DNA of 64,000 bases, taken from positions 4,588,001 through 4,652,000 of the forward strand of contig NZ_JAPEMM010000001.1 of NCBI RefSeq assembly GCF_026342735.1, given 5' to 3'. Of this stretch, positions 41,711-49,576 are shown in pieces. A program made the translations under genes and the position numbers. The stretch comes from Streptomyces sp. NBC_00193. GTDB taxonomy: Bacteria; Actinomycetota; Actinomycetes; Streptomycetales; Streptomycetaceae. The stretch's first letter is position 1. The number at the start of each line of letters is the position of its first letter. Below the pieces are notes generated by a model, which was given only the letters and a program-made list of their open reading frames with translations, was not told the DNA's origin and did not search any database.

Positions 41711-42478
41711 TCAGTGCTTCTCGCTCTTGGAGGCCCTCCGCTCCGGGTCCGGGGTCCCGCCGATGAAGTTCTCGAACTTGCGCCGAGGCGAGGCCCACCG
41801 GCGGTCGTGGTGGAAGGCGCGCAGCTGCGCCTTGGCACGGGCCTTCGGCCGGTTCGCGTAGAACTTCGTCGCGTACGGGGAACCGGGCCGGGCCAGGCGG
41901 ATCGCCCCGATGAGCGCGACGAAGGGGATGACCACGCCGAAGAACGCGGTGCGCGCCTTGCCCTTCCACAGGGCGATCAGCGCGAGGAAGAAGTTGGTCG
42001 CCGTGTTCATGGCGACCAGCCCGCGGTTGTGCCGTTCGTCCTCGGTGAGGTCGTTGACCCCGAAGGGCAGGAAGCCGCCCAGCACCAGCGCCACGATCGC
42101 CGCCGTCAGGACCACGATCTCCACGCTCTTGCGGCCCTGCTCGCTCCAGTAGACGTCGTCCAGGTGCAGGATCAGCGCGAACTCGTCCAGCACCAGCCCC
42201 GCGCCCAGCCCGAAGATCACGGCCGACAGGCCCGCCCCGAAGCTGTGCCGGGCGCTCCCGATCGCCCCGAAGCCGCCGATGATCACGAGGATCACGCCGG
42301 GGACCACGTGGTGGATGTGCAGGCCGCCCGGGGTGACGTTCTTGAAGGGCCCCCGGCCCGCCCGGATCATGCGGGTGATCATGCGGGTGACCAGGAAGGA
42401 CAGGACGAAGGAGACCAGCGCGAGGAGCAGCGGGAGCTTCCCGGGCTCCACGATGTTGCGATACCACCAGTGACCCAT
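41711..42478 (-). CDS. Polytopic membrane protein with conserved His/Asp-rich motifs
   Basis: A 255-residue protein with about six membrane helices and a basic C-terminal tail (YANRPKARAKAQLRAFHHDRR). Two clusters stand out: GGLHIHHVVPG after the first helix and LDEFALILHLDDVYW later. His and Asp/Glu grouped at membrane boundaries could bind a metal, but I recognise no named family. A third cluster, DERHNRG, follows helix 4. The ATG has GGGAGG 7 nt upstream. The function is unknown; it is divergent from cobS. Confidence 0.8.
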   Translation of the reverse strand: MGHWWYRNIVEPGKLPLLLALVSFVLSFLVTRMITRMIRAGRGPFKNVTPGGLHIHHVVPGVILVIIGGFGAIGSARHSFGAGLSAVIFGLGAGLVLDEFALILHLDDVYWSEQGRKSVEIVVLTAAIVALVLGGFLPFGVNDLTEDERHNRGLVAMNTATNFFLALIALWKGKARTAFFGVVIPFVALIGAIRLARPGSPYATKFYANRPKARAKAQLRAFHHDRRWASPRRKFENFIGGTPDPERRASKSEKH

Positions 42479-42548
42479 GCCACCACCTCCCGATTTGGGG
42501 TGTTATCGGTAACTTACCGGTCCTGTCGAGCAGGTAGCGTTCGCGCCG

Positions 42549-43370
42549 ATGACAGATTCGTACGACGGCCCGTCCACGACGCCGCCCCCGGAGCGCGCCT
42601 CGCTGCTCGACGGGGTCCGCTTCGCCTTCGGCACGCTCACCGTGCTGCCCACCCGCATCACCCGCTGGGACCGTCCCGCCGCCCGCACCGGCATGGCCTG
42701 CGCCCCGCTCGCCGGGCTCGTCGTGGGGCTCCTCGCGGCCGTGCCCGGAGTGCTCCTCCTGGTCTGCGGCGGCGGGCCGCTGCTCGCCGCGGCCGTCACC
42801 GTCGCCGTACCGGCGGCCCTGACCCGCGCCCTGCACCTGGACGGCCTCGCCGACACGGTGGACGGACTGGGCAGCGCCAAGCCGGCCGACGCCGCGCTGC
42901 GCATCATGAAGCAGTCCGACATCGGCCCGTTCGGGGTGGTGGCACTGGTGTTCGTGCTGCTGGTGCAGGTCGCGGCGCTGGCGAACGTGTACGCCGACAG
43001 CTGGATCCGGGGCGCCCTGGCCGCCGTGCTCGCCGCCGTCACCGCCCGGCTCGCCATGACCCTGGCCTCCCGCGACGGGGTCCCCGCGGCCCGCCCCGAG
43101 GGGCTGGGCGCGGCCGTCGCCGGAGTCGTCCCGCGCGAGGCGGCCGCCGCCGTCGCCGGGCTCGTGCTGGTCCTGTCCGCCGCCGTCGCACTGCCGCTGG
43201 GCCTGCCGGCCGCCGCGCAGCACGCGGTGGCCGTCCTGGCCGCCCTGCTGGCGACCGAAGCACTGCTCCGCCGGTGCGTGCGCCGCTTCGACGGGGTCAC
43301 CGGTGACGTGTTCGGAGCCCTGGCCGAGGTCTCGGCGACGACGGCCCTGGTCGTACTGGCCCTGGGCTAG
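42549..43370 (+). CDS. cobS: Adenosylcobinamide-GDP ribazoletransferase CobS
   Basis: A 273-residue membrane enzyme that joins adenosylcobinamide-GDP with alpha-ribazole(-phosphate), the last main step of cobalamin assembly. The signature ALHLDGLADTVDGL carries the active-site acidic residues, and IMKQSDIGPFGVVAL follows. About seven membrane helices are seen. Together with CobT and the CobU fusion (36.1-38.4 kb) it completes the nucleotide-loop pathway. It is expressed separately and is divergent from the His-rich membrane protein. Confidence 0.95.
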   Translation: MTDSYDGPSTTPPPERASLLDGVRFAFGTLTVLPTRITRWDRPAARTGMACAPLAGLVVGLLAAVPGVLLLVCGGGPLLAAAVTVAVPAALTRALHLDGLADTVDGLGSAKPADAALRIMKQSDIGPFGVVALVFVLLVQVAALANVYADSWIRGALAAVLAAVTARLAMTLASRDGVPAARPEGLGAAVAGVVPREAAAAVAGLVLVLSAAVALPLGLPAAAQHAVAVLAALLATEALLRRCVRRFDGVTGDVFGALAEVSATTALVVLALG

Positions 43371-43433
43371 GCCGTCTCTTCCGGGGGACCGTCCGACCGG
43401 ACCCCGCCGCGCGGGGCGACGTAGGGTCAGGGC

Positions 43434-44150
43434 GTGGACACGACCCCGAACCAGGACCCGACGCCCATCCGGGTGCTCCTCGCCGACGACCAGGCCCTGC
43501 TGCGCAGCGCGTTCAAGGTGCTCGTCGACTCCGAGGCCGACATGTGCGTCGTCGGTGAGGCCTCCGACGGGGCGCAGGCCTTCGAACTGGCGCGCACGGT
43601 CCGGCCCGACGTCGTGCTCATGGACATCCGGATGCCCGGCACCGATGGCCTCGCCGCCACCCGGCTGATCAGCGCCGACCCCGAACTGACCGGCGTGCGC
43701 GTGGTGATGCTGACGACCTTCGAGGTGGACGAGTACGTGGCGGCGGCCCTGCGGGCGGGCGCCTCCGGTTTCCTCGGCAAGGGCGCCGAACCCGAGGAGC
43801 TGCTCAACGCCATCCGCGTCGCGGCCGCCGGCGACGCGCTGCTCTCCCCGGCCGCCACCAAGGGGCTCATCGCCACCTTCCTCGCGCAGGGCGGCGGCGC
43901 CGGGGACACCCCCGCCGGAGGCGCCGCCCACCTACAGCGCCTGGCCGCGCTGACCGGACGCGAACGCGAGGTCCTCGTCCTCGTGGCCGCGGGCCTGTCC
44001 AACGACGAGATCGCCCGCCGGCTGGAAGTCAGCCCGCTCACCGTCAAGACGCACGTGAACCGGGCCATGTCCAAGCTCGGCGCCCGCGACAGGGCGCAAT
44101 TGGTGGTCATCGCGTACGAATCGGGACTGGTCCGGCCCAGGGCCGAGTAG
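43434..44150 (+). CDS. NarL/LuxR-family response regulator
   Basis: A 238-residue regulator. The receiver has Asp18/Asp19 (LLADDQ), the phosphoacceptor Asp64 in LMDIRMPG, and LTTF and GFLGKG with the conserved Thr and Lys. The C-terminal GerE HTH is LTGREREVLVLVAAGLSNDEIA ... SPLTVKTHVNRAMSKL. No kinase gene is adjacent; a HisKA_3 kinase of the matching class lies at 32056. GTG at 43434. It precedes the RND permease gene by 211 bp, so it may control it. Confidence 0.93.
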   Translation: MDTTPNQDPTPIRVLLADDQALLRSAFKVLVDSEADMCVVGEASDGAQAFELARTVRPDVVLMDIRMPGTDGLAATRLISADPELTGVRVVMLTTFEVDEYVAAALRAGASGFLGKGAEPEELLNAIRVAAAGDALLSPAATKGLIATFLAQGGGAGDTPAGGAAHLQRLAALTGREREVLVLVAAGLSNDEIARRLEVSPLTVKTHVNRAMSKLGARDRAQLVVIAYESGLVRPRAE

Positions 44151-44361
44151 ATCCGGAGGACGTCCGGAGCCGTCCCGAGCGGTTCGGAGTAGTCCCGCCT
44201 ACTGCGGACGCGGTATGCCCCGGATAAGGACGAGACCTGGGGGCGACGTCGGCGCGCCCGTGCGCACGAGAGGCTGAGGGGCCCCGCGCGTGCCCGAAGG
44301 CACGGCTGCCCGTCATGCCTCGTCGACGTCACCGCGTCCCTGCAGAGAGATCCCCATAGCC

Positions 44362-47300
44362 ATGTTCCGGCTGTCCCGCTTCAGCCTCGCCCAAAGGGCG
44401 CTGATCGGCCTCGTGTCGCTCGTCGCGCTCCTCTTCGGCGCCATAGCCATCCCGCAGCTCAAGCAGCAGCTGCTGCCCTCCATCGACCTGCCGATGGTGA
44501 CCGTGCTCGCGCCGTACCAGGGCGCCTCGCCCGACGTGGTGGAGAAGCAGGTCGTCGAACCGATCGAAGCCATGCTCAAGGGCGTCGACGGCATCACCGG
44601 CGTCACCTCCACCGCCAGCGAGGGCAACGCCCTGATCATGGCGACCTTCGACTACGGCGACGAGGGCACCAAGCAGCTCGTCGCCGACGTCCAGCAGGCC
44701 GTCAACCGGGCCCGCGTACGGCTGCCCGCCGAGGTGGACCCGCAGGTGATCGCCGGTTCCACCGACGACATCCCGACCGTGGTCCTCGCCGTCACCTCCG
44801 ACAAGGACCAGCAGGCGCTGGCCGACCAGCTGAACAAGTCCGTGGTCCCCGTGCTGGAGGACATCGCGGGCGTCGGCCAGGTCACCGTCGACGGGGTCCG
44901 GGACCTCCAGGTCACCGTCACCCCCGACGACGCCAAGCTCGCCGCCGCCGGTCTCGACGGCGCGGCCCTGGCCCAGGGCCTGCAGGCGGGCGGCGCCACC
45001 GTCCCCGCCGGCTCCTTCGACGAGGCGGGCAAGAACCGCACCGTGCGCGTCGGTTCGGGCTTCACCTCGCTCGCCCAGCTGGAGGACCTGCGCCTCACCG
45101 CCGGACCGGGCAAGCCCGCCGTCCGCCTCGGCGACGTGGCGGGCGTGAAGCAGGAGCCGGCCAAGGCCGACTCCCTCACCCGCACCAACGGCAAGCCCAG
45201 CCTCGCCCTGGTCCTCACCATGGACAAGGACGGCAGCGCCGTCGCCATCTCGGACGCGGTCGAGGACAAGCTGCCCGAGCTCCGCTCCACCCTCGGCTCC
45301 GGCGCCGACCTGACCGTGGTCAGCGACCAGGGCCCGGCCGTCGCCAAGTCCATCTCGGGCCTGACCACCGAGGGCCTGCTCGGCCTGGCCTTCGCGGTCA
45401 TCGTGATCCTGGTCTTCCTCGGCTCGCTGCGCTCGACGCTGGTCACCGCGGTCTCCATCCCGCTGTCCGTCGTCCTCGCGCTGATCGTGCTGTGGACCCG
45501 CGACCTCTCCCTCAACATGCTGACCCTGGGCGCGCTCACCATCGCCATCGGCCGGGTCGTCGACGACTCGATCGTGGTCCTGGAGAACATCAAGCGCCAC
45601 CTCGGCTACGGCGAGGAGCGCAGCAGCGCGATCATCACCGCGGTCAAGGAGGTGGCCGGTGCGGTCACCTCCTCCACGCTCACCACCGTCGCCGTCTTCC
45701 TGCCGATCGCTTTCGTCGGCGGCATGGTCGGCCAGTTCTTCGGCCCGTTCTCCATCACCGTCACCGCGGCCCTGCTGGCCTCGCTGCTCGTCTCCCTGAC
45801 GGTCGTGCCGGTGCTCTCGTACTGGTTCCTGCGCGCGCCGAAGGGCGTCAGCGAAGGGGACGCCGCGAGCATCGAGAAGGCCCGCCGCGAAGCCGAGGAG
45901 AGGGAGTCCCGCAGCAAGCTCCAGCAGTTCTACGTACGGGCGCTGGACCTGGTCACCCGCCGCCGGATCGCCACCCTGGTCGTGGCCGTCGTGGTGTTCG
46001 TCGCGACGCTGGGCATGACCCCGCTGCTCAAGACGAACTTCTTCGACCAGGGCGAGCAGGAAGTCCTCAGCATCAAGCAGCAGTTGCCGCCCGGCACCTC
46101 GCTGGCGGCCGCCGACGAGGCGAGCCGCAAGGTCGAGAAGGTCCTGGAGGGGACCGACGGGGTCAAGGACTACCAGGTCACGGTCGGTTCCTCCGGCTTC
46201 CTGGCCGCCTTCGGCGGCGGTACGGGCTCCAACCAGGCCTCGTACCAGGTCACGCTGGAGGACTCGGGGAAGACCGAGTCCGCCAAGAAGCACATCGAGA
46301 CCGCCCTCAAGGGGATCGACGGCATAGGCGAGACCACCATCGCGGCCGGCGACGGCTTCGGCAGCCAGAACCTCAGCGTCGTCGTCAAGGCCGGTGACGG
46401 GGCCGTCCTGGCCCAGGCCGCGGAGCAGGTCCGCGCCGAGGTGGCGAAGATCGAGGACGTCACCGACGTCCAGAGCGACCTGTCCCAGTCCGTGCCCCGG
46501 ATCTCGGTCACCGCCACCCCCAAGGCGGCGGAGTTCGGCCTGAACCAGGCCGCGCTCGGCGCCATCGTCGGCCAGGCCGTACGCGGCAACCCGGCGGGCA
46601 AGGCCGTACTGGACGACACCGAGCGCGACATCGTCATCAAGTCCGCGCAGCCGGCCGCCACCCTGGCCCAGCTGCAGGCACTGCCCGTCGGCCCCGTGAA
46701 GCTCGGCGACATCGCCGAGGTCAAGGAGGTCCCCGGCCCCGTCGCGATGACCCGGATCGACGGCGCCCGCGCCGCGACCATCAGCGCGAAGCCGGTCGGC
46801 GACAACACCGGCGCCGTCAGCTCCACCCTGCAGTCGAAGATCAAGGCCCTGGACCTGCCCGCGGGCGCCACTGCCACCATCGGCGGCGTCGGACAGGACC
46901 AGAGCGAGGCCTTCGGCCAGCTGGGCCTGGCCATGCTCGCGGCCATCGCGATCGTGTTCATGCTGCTCGTCGCGACGTTCCGCTCGCTCGTCCAGCCGCT
47001 GATCCTGCTGGTCTCGATCCCGTTCGCCGCGACCGGCGCGCTCGGCCTGCTCCTGGTCACCGGCACCCCGCTCGGCGTCCCGGCGCTGATCGGCATGCTG
47101 ATGCTCATCGGCATCGTCGTGACCAACGCGATCGTCCTGATCGACCTGGTCAACCAGTACCGCGCCCAGGGCTACGGCGTGATCGAGGCGGTCGTCGAGG
47201 GCGGCCGCCACCGGCTGCGCCCGATCCTGATGACGGCACTGGCGACGATCTTCGCGCTGCTCCCGATGGCGCTGGGCGTCACCGGCGAGGGCGGCTTCAT

Positions 47301-47493
47301 CTCGCAGCCGCTCGCGGTGGTCGTCATCGGCGGCCTCATCAGCTCCACCGTGCTGACCCTGCTCCTGGTGCCGACCCTCTACACGATGCTGGAGCTCCGC
47401 AAGGAGCGCCGCAGCGCGAAGAAGCGGGCCCGCCTGAGCGTGGTCCCGGCCCCGGCCGCCCCGGCGGAGGACGAGAGCCCGGTCAAGGTCTGA
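44362..47493 (+). CDS. RND (HAE1-type) efflux permease, stand-alone
   Basis: A 1043-residue proton-driven pump. It has the RND duplication: TM1 at residues ~14-32 (ALIGLVSLVALLFG), two large periplasm-type loops, and 12 membrane helices. TM4 carries GRVVDDSIVVLENIKRH with the Asp pair that relays protons. The C-terminal tail is short and basic (KERRSAKKRARL). HAE1 pumps in Gram-negatives need an adaptor and an outer-membrane channel; neither is present here, so this one must expel substrates to the cell-wall space. Substrates are unknown. The ATG at 44362 fits the expected N-terminus (MFRLSRFSLAQRALIG). Confidence 0.93.
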   Translation: MFRLSRFSLAQRALIGLVSLVALLFGAIAIPQLKQQLLPSIDLPMVTVLAPYQGASPDVVEKQVVEPIEAMLKGVDGITGVTSTASEGNALIMATFDYGDEGTKQLVADVQQAVNRARVRLPAEVDPQVIAGSTDDIPTVVLAVTSDKDQQALADQLNKSVVPVLEDIAGVGQVTVDGVRDLQVTVTPDDAKLAAAGLDGAALAQGLQAGGATVPAGSFDEAGKNRTVRVGSGFTSLAQLEDLRLTAGPGKPAVRLGDVAGVKQEPAKADSLTRTNGKPSLALVLTMDKDGSAVAISDAVEDKLPELRSTLGSGADLTVVSDQGPAVAKSISGLTTEGLLGLAFAVIVILVFLGSLRSTLVTAVSIPLSVVLALIVLWTRDLSLNMLTLGALTIAIGRVVDDSIVVLENIKRHLGYGEERSSAIITAVKEVAGAVTSSTLTTVAVFLPIAFVGGMVGQFFGPFSITVTAALLASLLVSLTVVPVLSYWFLRAPKGVSEGDAASIEKARREAEERESRSKLQQFYVRALDLVTRRRIATLVVAVVVFVATLGMTPLLKTNFFDQGEQEVLSIKQQLPPGTSLAAADEASRKVEKVLEGTDGVKDYQVTVGSSGFLAAFGGGTGSNQASYQVTLEDSGKTESAKKHIETALKGIDGIGETTIAAGDGFGSQNLSVVVKAGDGAVLAQAAEQVRAEVAKIEDVTDVQSDLSQSVPRISVTATPKAAEFGLNQAALGAIVGQAVRGNPAGKAVLDDTERDIVIKSAQPAATLAQLQALPVGPVKLGDIAEVKEVPGPVAMTRIDGARAATISAKPVGDNTGAVSSTLQSKIKALDLPAGATATIGGVGQDQSEAFGQLGLAMLAAIAIVFMLLVATFRSLVQPLILLVSIPFAATGALGLLLVTGTPLGVPALIGMLMLIGIVVTNAIVLIDLVNQYRAQGYGVIEAVVEGGRHRLRPILMTALATIFALLPMALGVTGEGGFISQPLAVVVIGGLISSTVLTLLLVPTLYTMLELRKERRSAKKRARLSVVPAPAAPAEDESPVKV

Positions 47494-47513
47494 GGACCGT
47501 ACGAGAGCACACG

Positions 47514-47551
47514 CCGAAGGGCCGCCCCTCGCAGGAGGGGCGGCCCTTCGG
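47514..47551. terminator. Terminator between the RND gene and nadA
   Basis: 17-bp arms (CCGAAGGGCCGCCCCTC and complement) with a GCAG loop lie between the convergent genes. Confidence 0.88.
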
Positions 47552-47580
47552 GCGTCGCGGCGGCGGACCGCCGGACCGGG

Positions 47581-48774
47581 CTACGGAAGCGCGAGCATCC
47601 GCTCCAGGGCGAGCTTGGCGAAGCTCTCGGTCTCCTTGTCGACCTGGATCTGGTTCACGAGGTTGCCCTCGGCCAGGGACTCCAGGGTCCACACCAGGTG
47701 GGGGAGGTCGATGCGGTTCATCGTCGAGCAGAAGCAGACCGTCTTGTCGAGGAAGACGACCTCCTTGTCCTCCGCGGCGAATCGGTTCGCCAGCCGCTGG
47801 ACGAGGTTCAGCTCGGTGCCGATGGCCCACTTGGAGCCGGCCGGCGCCGCCTCCAGCGCCTTGATGATGTACTCGGTGGAGCCGACGTAGTCCGCGGCCG
47901 CCACGACCTCGTGCTTGCACTCCGGGTGGACCAGGACGTTCACGCCGGGGATGCGGGCGCGCACGTCGTTGACCGAGTCGACCGAGAACCGGCCGTGCAC
48001 CGAGCAGTGACCGCGCCACAGGATCATCTTGGCGTTCCGCAGCTGCTCGACGGTCAGGCCGCCGTTCGGCTTGTGCGGGTTGTACAGCACGCAGTCGTCG
48101 AGGGACATGCCCATGTCGCGGACGGCGGTGTTGCGGCCCAGGTGCTGGTCCGGGAGGAAGAGGATCTTCTCGCCCTGCTCGAACGCCCACTCCAGGGCCT
48201 TCTTGGCGTTGGACGAGGTGCAGATCGTGCCGCCGTGCTTGCCGGTGAAGGCCTTGATGTCGGCCGAGGAGTTCATGTACGAGACGGGGACCGTGACTCC
48301 GGCGACACCGGCGTCGGTCAGCACGTCCCAGCACTCCGCGACCTGCTCGGCGGTGGCCATGTCGGCCATCGAGCAGCCCGCGGCCAGGTCCGGCAGGACC
48401 ACCTTCTGGTCGTCCGAGGTGAGGATGTCCGCGGACTCGGCCATGAAGTGGACGCCGCAGAAGACGATGTACTCGGCCTCCGGCTTGGCGGCCGCGTCCT
48501 TGGCGAGCTTGAAGGAGTCACCGGTGACGTCGGCGAACTCGATGACCTCGTCACGCTGGTAGTGGTGGCCGAGGATGAAGACCTTGTCCCCGAGCTTCTC
48601 CTTGGCGGCGCGGGCGCGCGCCACGAGGTCCGGGTCCGACGGCGAGGGCAGGTCGCCGGGGCACTCCACCCCGCGCTCGCTCTTGGGGTCGGCTTCGCGG
48701 CCGAGCAGCAGCAAGGCAAGGGGCGTCGGCTGGACGTCCAAGGGCTGGTTGTCCAAAGGCTGGGCGGTGGTCAC
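47581..48774 (-). CDS. nadA: Quinolinate synthase NadA
   Basis: A 397-residue 4Fe-4S enzyme that condenses iminoaspartate with DHAP to quinolinate for NAD synthesis. Conserved stretches are ILGHHYQRDEV, the cluster cysteine in DLAAGCSMADMA, HPECKHEVV, and KTVCFCSTMNRI. It matches the long actinobacterial form. The GTG at 48774 has AAAGGG 7 nt upstream. nadB and nadC are not in the window. It is divergent from erpA, whose product delivers clusters of the kind NadA needs. Confidence 0.96.
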   Translation of the reverse strand: MTTAQPLDNQPLDVQPTPLALLLLGREADPKSERGVECPGDLPSPSDPDLVARARAAKEKLGDKVFILGHHYQRDEVIEFADVTGDSFKLAKDAAAKPEAEYIVFCGVHFMAESADILTSDDQKVVLPDLAAGCSMADMATAEQVAECWDVLTDAGVAGVTVPVSYMNSSADIKAFTGKHGGTICTSSNAKKALEWAFEQGEKILFLPDQHLGRNTAVRDMGMSLDDCVLYNPHKPNGGLTVEQLRNAKMILWRGHCSVHGRFSVDSVNDVRARIPGVNVLVHPECKHEVVAAADYVGSTEYIIKALEAAPAGSKWAIGTELNLVQRLANRFAAEDKEVVFLDKTVCFCSTMNRIDLPHLVWTLESLAEGNLVNQIQVDKETESFAKLALERMLALP

Positions 48775-49101
48775 GACACGCACCCTTTCTGTTCTTCGAC
48801 AAGGGACTTCTGAAGCCACTCTGAAGCCGTAGCTTCGACTTCTCGTCTATTTGACGCTATCTATCATAACTGCTTCACGTCACTTTGACGATGCCGATAG
48901 TGTCGATGTGACGAATTCGCCCGTCCGTCGCCGCCGCCTCGCGGGGACACACCACCGCGCGGCGGTGTGCGAGCATGGAATTTCTGAAACACGCGTCGGG
49001 TCCCGGAATGAATCCGCGGTCCCGCTCGTTGCCACCGACGGCAAGAGTCCGACGTTTCCCCGCTCCCGGCGGGGAGCCGCCCACTTCGGGAGTGAATGCA
49101 G
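48775..49101. promoter_or_regulatory. 327-bp divergent nadA/erpA region with an AT-rich core
   Basis: No gene is convincing here. Positions 48848-48880 are unusually AT-rich for this genome (TTTGACGCTATCTATCATAA). Two TTTGACG copies (48850 and 48884) and a CTATC/GATAG pair (48857 and 48896) could be promoter or operator parts. A near-perfect hairpin (CACACCACC / GGCGGTGTG) lies around 48950-48970. Confidence 0.45.
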
Positions 49102-49458
49102 ATGTCCGTACAGGACGAAAAGACCACCGTGAGCGACGGCATCCTCCTGTCCGACGCCGCCGCCGACAAGGTCAGGACCCTCCTGGAGCAGGAAGGCCGC
49201 GATGACCTGGCGCTGCGCGTCGCCGTCCAGCCCGGCGGCTGCTCCGGCCTGCGCTACCAGCTCTTCTTCGACGAGCGCTCCCTCGACGGCGACGTCGTGA
49301 AGGACTTCGACGGTGTGAAGGTCGTCACCGACCGGATGAGCTCCCCGTACCTGCACGGCGCGTCGATCGACTTCGTCGACACCATCGAGAAGCAGGGCTT
49401 CACGATCGACAACCCGAACGCCACGGGCTCCTGCGCCTGCGGCGACTCCTTCAGCTAA
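49102..49458 (+). CDS. erpA: Iron-sulfur cluster insertion protein ErpA (HesB/IscA family)
   Basis: A 118-residue A-type Fe-S carrier. It has the three ligand cysteines in QPGGCSGLRYQLFF and TGSCACGDSF (CxC near the C-terminus). It hands clusters to enzymes such as LipA, NadA and the Rieske protein, all encoded in this window. The ATG at 49102 is preferred over 49096 because GGGAG lies 10 nt ahead instead of 3. It is divergent from nadA and followed by two hairpins. Confidence 0.93.
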   Translation: MSVQDEKTTVSDGILLSDAAADKVRTLLEQEGRDDLALRVAVQPGGCSGLRYQLFFDERSLDGDVVKDFDGVKVVTDRMSSPYLHGASIDFVDTIEKQGFTIDNPNATGSCACGDSFS

Positions 49459-49486
49459 GCCAGGCGACGCCCTGACAGCCCCGACG

Positions 49487-49516
49487 GCCCTACGGGCCCG
49501 GCCGGGCCCGTAGGGC
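49487..49516. terminator. erpA terminator palindrome
   Basis: A perfect 30-bp palindrome (half GCCCTACGGGCCCGG) starts 28 bp after the erpA stop. Confidence 0.85.
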
Positions 49517-49518
49517 AG

Positions 49519-49564
49519 ACGAGAGGGGCCCGCCCGCGGACATCCGCGGCCGGGCCCCTCTCGT
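49519..49564. terminator. Second hairpin between erpA and the convergent gene
   Basis: 14-bp arms (ACGAGAGGGGCCCG / CGGGCCCCTCTCGT) enclose an inner GCGGA/TCCGC hairpin. It probably serves the leftward gene at 49577. Confidence 0.8.
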
Positions 49565-49576
49565 GCGTCCCGGCGC

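Noticed and set aside
48975..49205. Open frame starting MEFLKHASGPGMNPRSR between nadA and erpA
   Set aside because: It overlaps erpA out of frame, becomes Arg-rich shadow sequence and has no ribosome site.
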